Assembly: GCA_910579515.1 (NCBI GenBank)
Contig: CAJTUV010000059.1
Location: 1-8,583, forward strand
Direction of reading: 5' to 3'
Source: an uncultured Hungatella sp.
Lineage (GTDB): Bacteria > Bacillota > Clostridia > Lachnospirales > Lachnospiraceae
DNA: 8,583 nt
The notes below the pieces were generated by a model, which was not told where the DNA came from, ran no database searches, and saw only the letters and a list, made by a program, of their open reading frames with translations. This document shows positions 5,753 through 8,583 of this stretch, piece after piece (position 1 is the stretch's first letter; each line of letters opens with the position of its first letter). The translations under genes were made by a program, and so were the position numbers.

Positions 5753-5791
5753 AAAACTTCCTCCTCTAAATATAAAATTTTCAAAATAGGA

Positions 5792-5820
5792 TTGACACAC
5801 AGCTTACCATTCAGTATAAT
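5792..5820 (+). promoter_or_regulatory. Perfect consensus sigma-A promoter
   Basis: TTGACA (5792-5797), exactly 17 bp, then TATAAT (5815-5820): both hexamers and the spacing match consensus. Transcription should start around 5826-5828. There is no gene downstream within reach; a terminator follows about 90 bp later. The promoter overlaps the upstream region of the divergent reverse-strand gene starting at 5752. Confidence 0.8.
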
Positions 5821-5825
5821 AAAAC

Positions 5826-5914
5826 GTGTTGTGTGAAAGCAACAATGTAGCATAACTGATAGTAAGTTATTATAAAAAGCCACTATGCTTTGGACGGGTA
5901 ATAGTGGTTTTTTA
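5826..5914 (+). ncRNA. Candidate small RNA of about 90 nt
   Basis: Downstream of the perfect promoter, the predicted transcript has three stems. The first is at its 5' end (TGTTG 5827-5831 with CAACA 5840-5844). The second is ATAACT 5852-5857 with AGTTAT 5865-5870. The third is a terminator at 5875-5914. No open frame of useful length with a ribosome site exists inside; the only ATG (5845) is followed directly by TAG. The combination of strong promoter, no coding capacity and nearby terminator is the signature of an independent small RNA. No known RNA family is recognised. It does not overlap the neighbouring coding sequence, so it is not a simple antisense RNA to it. Confidence 0.55.
5875..5914 (+). 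terminator. Intrinsic terminator of the candidate small RNA
   Basis: CCACTAT (5880-5886) and ATAGTGG (5901-5907) form a 7-bp stem, extended by A-T and G-T pairs (AAAAG 5875-5879 with TTTTT 5908-5912). The T-run TTTTTTATT follows immediately. It is a textbook intrinsic terminator. Confidence 0.8.
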
Positions 5915-6134
5915 TTGTTGTGTTTGTCCTATCTTGTATTTCGGAGTTTTAGTAAAAAAAATAATTGTAAAATAATACGAAATAATTTCCAAAATTTGCC
6001 ATAAAATCCACAAATCTTATAATTACTGAGAGATACCTAATCTTTGGTTTTAATTGGGCATACATGAAAAATCCACCTATATTTTATGAATAGATACTCC
6101 ATCTATACCCATCACATCACACAAAGTATCACAC
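5915..6134. other. A+T-rich flank between the small RNA and the attachment site, no gene
   Basis: I see no open frame with a ribosome site. The right end carries closely spaced ATCACA direct repeats (ATCACATCACACAAAG at about 6110-6126, then ATCACAC at 6128-6134). These could be arm-type binding sites for an integrase or excisionase; this is inference from position only. AAATCCACCTATAT (6069-6082) is repeated at 6639-6652. Confidence 0.35.
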
Positions 6135-6168
6135 GATACCAGTTCAGCCTTTAATTTCAAGGGGTATC
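6135..6168. repeat. Inverted repeat GATACC/GGTATC beside the tRNA fragment
   Basis: GATACC (6135-6140) and GGTATC (6163-6168) are inverted copies separated by 22 bp. GTATC-ACAC-GATAC (6126-6139) adds a further overlapping copy. Small inverted pairs next to an attachment core suit recombinase or accessory-factor binding, but hexamers of this kind can occur by chance. Confidence 0.3.
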
Positions 6169-6170
6169 TT

Positions 6171-6194
6171 TGGGTTCGAGTCCCGTCTCGCGCT
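6171..6194 (+). other. tRNA 3'-end fragment, probable prophage attachment site
   Basis: GGGTTCGAGTCCC (6172-6184) is a canonical T-arm with its TTCGAGT loop. CTCGCGC (6187-6193) would be the 3' acceptor strand and T6194 the discriminator base; no CCA is encoded. The paired 5' strand would read GCGCGAG, which best fits a tRNA-Gly of Firmicutes. No D-arm, anticodon arm or 5' half precedes it, so this is only the 3' end. Tyrosine recombinases commonly use this part of a tRNA as attachment core and leave such a 3' duplicate at the far end of the prophage. The phage lysis genes lie to the left, so this should be the distal attachment site. Confidence 0.65.
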
Positions 6195-6208
6195 TTTTTA
6201 ATTTCACG

Positions 6209-6242
6209 GGAAGTCTTGAAAACAGAGGGCTTCCTTATTTTT
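6209..6242 (+). terminator. Terminator downstream of the tRNA fragment
   Basis: GGAAGTC (6209-6215) and GGCTTCC (6228-6234) form a 7-bp stem with one wobble, followed by TTATTTTT. It was probably the terminator of the host tRNA gene before integration and marks the start of host DNA. Confidence 0.6.
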
Positions 6243-6266
6243 ATGCCCTATTATACTGCATCATAG

Positions 6267-6551
6267 GATCTGCCTTGGACAGATAAAACTTATTTGGTCT
6301 TTAGGCGCCCTTTGTTTTTGTGGTATTATGAAAAAATAAGCGAAAACGGATTTGATTTACCCGAGGTTGCCCAAAAGCTAAAGAACTTTAGAAATGCCAA
6401 AACTGATACATGAGTAATTTTAGAACTATATCACAAAATAATGCTTGGATATTCAGATGAAAATATTGAAGATTTGCCTTGTGGAGAAAAGGATTGTTTG
6501 CTGATATTGTTAAGTTGGTTGATAGATATTCCATTATTAATTGCAATTTAA
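6267..6551 (+). pseudogene. Degenerate reading frame with one internal stop
   Basis: One frame is open from 6267 to TAA 6549-6551 except for a single TGA at 6411-6413. The first part contains WYYEKISENGFDLPEVAQKL and KNFRNAKTDT; the second contains ILELYHKIMLGYSDENIED and then a hydrophobic end, LLILLSWLIDIPLLIAI. The first part reads like a real protein, and the break could be one changed base. There is no ATG or ribosome site at its start, and the family is not recognised. It may be the remains of a host gene or of an older element; chance openness is possible. Confidence 0.3.
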
Positions 6552-6564
6552 TATAACTATAATT

Positions 6565-6598
6565 CAAGCCTGTTTATCACACCAGAGAAGCAGGCTTG
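6565..6598. terminator. Hairpin between two gene remnants
   Basis: CAAGCCTG (6565-6572) and CAGGCTTG (6591-6598) form a perfect 8-bp stem with an 18-base loop. It lies between the converging ends of the degenerate frame (ending 6551) and the reverse-strand helix-turn-helix remnant (ending 6606), where a shared terminator would be expected. T-runs are weak on both sides. Confidence 0.45.
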
Positions 6599-6605
6599 TG
6601 TTATA

Positions 6606-6791
6606 TCACTTTCTATTTGCTGGTGTTGGGTCATTTGTAAATCCACCTATATAATCTAAGGAAACATTGTAAAATTTTGCAAGTGTCACAGCTAATTCAA
6701 AAGGCAATTCTCTTTTACCAATTTCATAATTATGATAGGTTGTTTTTTGCATATGAAGTATATTTGCAAGTTCTCTTATTGTTAAATCTTT
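6606..6791 (-). pseudogene. 5'-truncated XRE-family helix-turn-helix regulator
   Basis: The last 61 residues read as a classic HTH_3/XRE DNA-binding domain: DLTIRELANILHMQKTTYHNYEIGKRELP (in two stretches), then LAVTLAKFYNVSLDYIGG and a short tail ending at TGA 6606-6608. The recognition helix region (QKTTYHNYEIGKREL) is intact. The first 10-15 residues of the domain (usually an R-x-L-R-x-E-K type start) are missing. Reading the frame further upstream gives implausible, cysteine- and tryptophan-rich sequence that is the reverse complement of the neighbouring zinc-ribbon gene. The gene was therefore broken at about 6789-6794 and should not make a normal repressor. A long frame to 7004 exists but is an artefact of this junction. 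Confidence 0.7.
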
Positions 6792-6956
6792 TGCAAAAAA
6801 TGCGGTGCAGAAATACCAGAGAATTCCAGGCTTTGCCCAAATTGCGATACAGCGATTGGGAGGAACACGAAAAAGGCAGCAATAGGAGACGGCCTTAAGA
6901 ACTCTTTTCAAACGGTTGCCTCTAACATTCAGGCACAACAACAGGGGACCAGTTAT
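6789..6956 (+). pseudogene. Zinc-ribbon start of the following gene, with its start codon lost
   Basis: In frame with the gene at 6957, this segment encodes FCKKCGAEIPENSRLCPNC (C-x2-C, 13 residues, C-x2-C), a normal N-terminal zinc ribbon, then a polar linker with AQQQG. Related proteins begin M-F-C-x-x-C-G. Here the codon at 6786-6788, where ATG is expected, is ATC, and those bases belong to the helix-turn-helix gene (Asp codon on the reverse strand). No ATG, GTG or TTG occurs in this frame before 6957. The segment is therefore probably not translated. The same junction beheaded both genes. Confidence 0.65.
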
Positions 6957-7487
6957 ATGAAACCTTCTGCTTATCAAAAAATATTTGTTGAGCCGGACGA
7001 ACAATTATTAGGAACACTGGGGAATGGGTATTTAGAGAGTATGCTTAATAAGAAAGTAAAAAAATGCCATGCTTTGTTGACAGATAAGAGAGTATATTTT
7101 CAAGGGACATTCTTTGATGGGAGAGGTAAAACCTTACAACAGGATATCATTGAGAAAATTGTAGATTTAGAAGATATTACAGGAACAGGATTTCGGTATA
7201 ACAAACCATTTAGAATTCTTACTACTGTGATTATGCTAGTTATTTGGTGGTTATTAATAATATCTTTTGGCTATTATTATAGCCCTGTAGGATTGTTTGG
7301 TACTATTATTACAATACTAATCACAATTATCAAATACATAAAAAGCAGAAAGACTGATTTTATGTTAGAGTATGCAGGCGGCGCTATTCGCTTTAACGCA
7401 AGTATTATTGGCTTGTCTCATGTAAAGGATTTCAACATGCAGATACGCCGTGCAAAAGACCATGCAAAGGCAAAGGGGAAGTACTAA
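6957..7487 (+). CDS. Bacterial PH-domain-like membrane protein (N-terminal zinc ribbon now untranslated)
   Basis: The 176-residue frame starts at the first available ATG, 8 bases after GGGGA (6944-6948), a fair ribosome site. Residues 11-80 (FVEPDEQLLGT, then HALLTDKRVYFQG) and 133-165 resemble the halves of a bacterial PH-like domain that is split by a pair of membrane helices (about 86-106 and 110-127). The pattern A-L-L-T-D-K-R-V-Y-F is typical of bPH proteins. Proteins of this build normally carry an N-terminal zinc ribbon, which lies in frame upstream but without a start codon. If expressed, the product would lack that ribbon. Its function is unknown; such proteins are thought to be membrane-associated binding modules. 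The stop TAA is directly followed by the next ATG, so the two genes form an operon. Confidence 0.6.
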   Translation: MKPSAYQKIFVEPDEQLLGTLGNGYLESMLNKKVKKCHALLTDKRVYFQGTFFDGRGKTLQQDIIEKIVDLEDITGTGFRYNKPFRILTTVIMLVIWWLLIISFGYYYSPVGLFGTIITILITIIKYIKSRKTDFMLEYAGGAIRFNASIIGLSHVKDFNMQIRRAKDHAKAKGKY

Positions 7488-8030
7488 ATGTATTGCAGTC
7501 ACTTGGGGCAAAACTGGAACACCACTCTACATTTTGTTCTAAATGCGGAGCTGTACAGGCAATATCGCCACAAAGTAAGAGTGGCGCACCACTGTATCAT
7601 CTTAGCATTACAAAAAAAGGAAATTTACAGAAACAAAGGGAATACGGCCACAGCTTTCTTGAGCAATTATTTAGGCATGGGATATTTAAGCCAACGCTCC
7701 TATCGAAAAACGCTGTTGTTCCTAATTGGTGGCACTGTATTGGAACTTACAAAATTTGTTTTGGATAAATTAACTGACCTTGTAGATAAAATAAATGATT
7801 ATCTGAAATGGATTGACAGGTCAATTAGTCTGCCGGAATGGATGGGCTACACCGTCAATGTCTTAGCAATTCTGCGTCTTCTGCTTGGTGTGGTACTTTT
7901 CTTTTCCAAAAAGAAAGTGATAGAAATATCCTTTACCGATAAGCGAATATGTGTACCACAAAAGAGCATGTCGCAAAATGAATATAATATGCTCTATCAA
8001 ACGATTAAGAGTGCCCGAAGCATGAAATAA
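7488..8030 (+). CDS. Second zinc-ribbon/PH-like membrane protein, with a frameshifted N-terminal segment
   Basis: The ATG at 7488 abuts the previous stop and has AAGGGGA about 9 bases upstream. The 180-residue frame has membrane helices at about 74-91 and 121-139, and a PH-like C-terminal piece, VIEISFTDKRICVPQKS. Its N-terminus is odd: MYCSH continues as low-quality sequence, while the next frame over encodes GAKLEHHSTFCSKCGAVQA, the expected ribbon. Restoring one base near 7503-7506 gives MYCSHCGAKLEHHSTFCSKC, a perfect C-x2-C...C-x2-C ribbon. A second shift, probably at the run of seven A at 7612-7618, returns to the original frame. Two opposite indels therefore seem to have scrambled about residues 6-43 while leaving the rest readable, unless they are sequencing errors. 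Confidence 0.55.
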   Translation: MYCSHLGQNWNTTLHFVLNAELYRQYRHKVRVAHHCIILALQKKEIYRNKGNTATAFLSNYLGMGYLSQRSYRKTLLFLIGGTVLELTKFVLDKLTDLVDKINDYLKWIDRSISLPEWMGYTVNVLAILRLLLGVVLFFSKKKVIEISFTDKRICVPQKSMSQNEYNMLYQTIKSARSMK

Positions 8031-8050
8031 AATGTACACAACGGGTAATT

Positions 8051-8086
8051 AAGGGATATTTCAAGAGGCTATCTGAAATATTCCTT
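8051..8086 (+). terminator. Terminator of the zinc-ribbon operon
   Basis: AAGGGATATTTCA (8051-8063) and TGAAATATTCCTT (8074-8086) form a 13-bp stem with one G-T pair and a 10-base loop, 20 bp after the stop codon. The following sequence TGTTCATTCTG is only modestly T-rich. Confidence 0.6.
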
Positions 8087-8114
8087 TGTTCATTCTGTAT
8101 GTAGTTTCTTTTGT

Positions 8115-8160
8115 TTGTAAATCCCCACTCTGCGAGTGCCTACGGTAAAGGGATTGACAA
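8115..8160. other. Nested inverted repeats, structured element of unknown role
   Basis: The outer arms TTGTAAATCCC (8115-8125) and GGGATTGACAA (8150-8160) pair over 10 of 11 positions. Inside is a perfect small hairpin, CACTC-TGC-GAGTG (8126-8138). The nested design, followed by a terminator at 8182, suggests a structured RNA leader or a fragment of a small mobile element. I cannot match it to a known family. Confidence 0.35.
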
Positions 8161-8181
8161 GCATCACAATGTCATTAACTT

Positions 8182-8223
8182 AAGGAATCTTTTGCATTTA
8201 AAGTTGTAGGAGATTCCTTTTTT
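8182..8223 (+). terminator. Intrinsic terminator
   Basis: AAGGAATCT (8182-8190) and AGATTCCTT (8211-8219) form a perfect 9-bp stem with a 20-base loop, followed by six T in total (8218-8223). No coding gene precedes it closely, so it ends either read-through from the zinc-ribbon operon or a short RNA that includes the nested repeats at 8115-8160. Confidence 0.65.
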
Positions 8224-8359
8224 CTGTATTTTTCTGTAAATTTGAAATAGGAAACCATAACCAGAGTAATGCCGGATATTTACTTAACAGTCTGATTTAT
8301 AAAATCTTACGATATTATATACTTCATTAGGTCAGACATAATTGGGAAAAACAACTAGC

Positions 8360-8387
8360 AGCTTTAGGAGCTGCAGCCCCTAAAGCT
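8360..8387. repeat. 28-nt near-perfect palindrome
   Basis: AGCTTTAGG (8360-8368) and CCTAAAGCT (8379-8387) pair perfectly. The 10 bases between them contain a further self-complementary GCTGCAGC (8370-8377), leaving a single mismatch in 28 nt. It has no T-run. It could be a hairpin in a leader or an insertion footprint. The rest of 8224-8450 shows no gene. Confidence 0.4.
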
Positions 8388-8451
8388 TATTTGGCGGCCT
8401 CAATTACCTTGTAGTTAGTTTTTCATAGTTCGAAAAAAGAGCTAAAAAGTT

Positions 8452-8480
8452 TTGATAAATTTGAGTAAAAAAGATATTTT
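8452..8480 (+). promoter_or_regulatory. Promoter of the gene entering at the right edge
   Basis: TTGATA (8452-8457), 17 bp, then TATTTT (8475-8480): five and four matches to consensus. The -10 box overlaps the left end of a 30-nt palindrome, so the expected start near 8487 is inside that palindrome and the promoter should be repressible. Confidence 0.5.
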
Positions 8481-8507
8481 TCTCAAAAAGTATACTTTTT
8501 GAGAAAA
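8478..8507. promoter_or_regulatory. Perfect 30-nt palindromic operator candidate
   Basis: The two 15-nt halves are exact reverse complements, meeting at GTATAC (8490-8495); the inner arms are TCTCAAAAAGTA and TACTTTTTGAGA. It lies from the -10 box across the predicted transcription start and about 60 bp before an ATG with a strong ribosome site. A dimeric or tetrameric repressor site is the simplest reading; a hairpin at the 5' end of the mRNA is an alternative. There is no T-run typical of a terminator. Confidence 0.55.
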
Positions 8508-8513
8508 GGGATT

Positions 8514-8537
8514 GCCTGGAGAGTAAAAGGGCCAGGC
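8514..8537. repeat. Leader hairpin before the last gene
   Basis: GCCTGG (8514-8519) and CCAGGC (8532-8537) form a 6-bp stem with a 12-base loop between the palindrome and the ribosome site at 8553. It would lie in the 5' leader and could modulate translation or stability. Confidence 0.35.
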
Positions 8538-8565
8538 CATATATACCATAATAGGAGGAATAAAA

Positions 8566-8583
8566 ATGCATAAAGAATTATTA
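8566..8583 (+). CDS. Start of a gene running off the right edge
   Basis: ATG at 8566 follows AGGAGG (8553-8558) with a 7-base A-rich gap, an excellent start. Only MHKELL is visible. An M-x-K-E-L-L start is common in PadR-type regulators, which often control their own promoter from a palindrome, and a palindrome is present here. Six residues are far too few to assign a family. Confidence 0.6.

Noticed and set aside
6069..6652. Direct repeat AAATCCACCTATAT (6069-6082 and 6639-6652)
   Set aside because: The second copy is part of the helix-turn-helix coding sequence (DYIGGF), the first shows no related protein, and 14 A+T-rich bases may be chance; too weak to call a repeat family or attachment pair.
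6606..7004. 132-residue reverse-strand frame as one intact protein
   Set aside because: Only the last 61 residues look like a protein (helix-turn-helix). The first part is the reverse complement of a zinc-ribbon gene and has no ribosome site at 7004.
1..8583. CRISPR array, transposase, reverse transcriptase or complete tRNA/rRNA gene
   Set aside because: No regularly spaced repeats, no such reading frames on either strand, and only a tRNA 3' fragment is present.

Overview
The window looks like the late end of a prophage in a low-GC Gram-positive host, most likely a Clostridia/Lachnospiraceae-type Firmicute, followed by a stretch of decaying host DNA. This rests on strong AGGAGG-type ribosome binding sites, A+T-rich intergenic DNA, a Gram-positive LexA-type box (GAAC-N4-GTTC), a Cph1/TcdE-type holin and a tRNA 3' end without encoded CCA. 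The species cannot be named from the sequence.

Layout, left to right. Positions 1-303 hold a possible gene tail, a hairpin and a promoter region. Positions 304-1961 are a tightly coupled two-gene cassette: a soluble 314-residue protein resembling the DUF4747/RexA type, and a four-helix membrane protein. A LexA-like palindrome fills the spacer of their upstream promoter. Positions 2121-4144 are the phage late/lysis cassette: a small tail-region protein, a 42-residue protein, a holin and a CHAP endolysin. Most of these genes are preceded by an intrinsic-terminator-like hairpin.

Positions 4145-6170 look like a cargo zone of separate small transcription units. These are a five-helix membrane protein, a short unit encoding a 16-residue peptide, a reverse-strand coiled-coil protein, and a divergent candidate small RNA of about 90 nt with a perfect consensus promoter and terminator. 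The zone ends at 6171-6194 in the T-arm and acceptor end of a tRNA (tRNA-Gly-like), the usual attachment core of a tRNA-targeting tyrosine recombinase. I read this as the distal attachment site, placing the rest of the prophage to the left of the window.

Right of the attachment site are a hairpin terminator, a degenerate reading frame, a helix-turn-helix gene that has lost its 5' end, and two adjacent zinc-ribbon/bacterial-PH-like membrane genes. Both of the latter are damaged: the first lost its start codon at the junction with the helix-turn-helix gene, and the second carries what looks like a pair of compensating frameshifts. The window ends in a promoter, a perfect 30-nt palindromic operator candidate and the first six codons of a new gene.

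The most interesting object is the 304-1961 pair. Its soluble-then-membrane gene order, the size of its proteins and its prophage location recall phage lambda RexAB and the Kiwa defence system, but with a probable SOS-controlled promoter. Functional assignment is inference from remembered family patterns and needs profile and structure searches.
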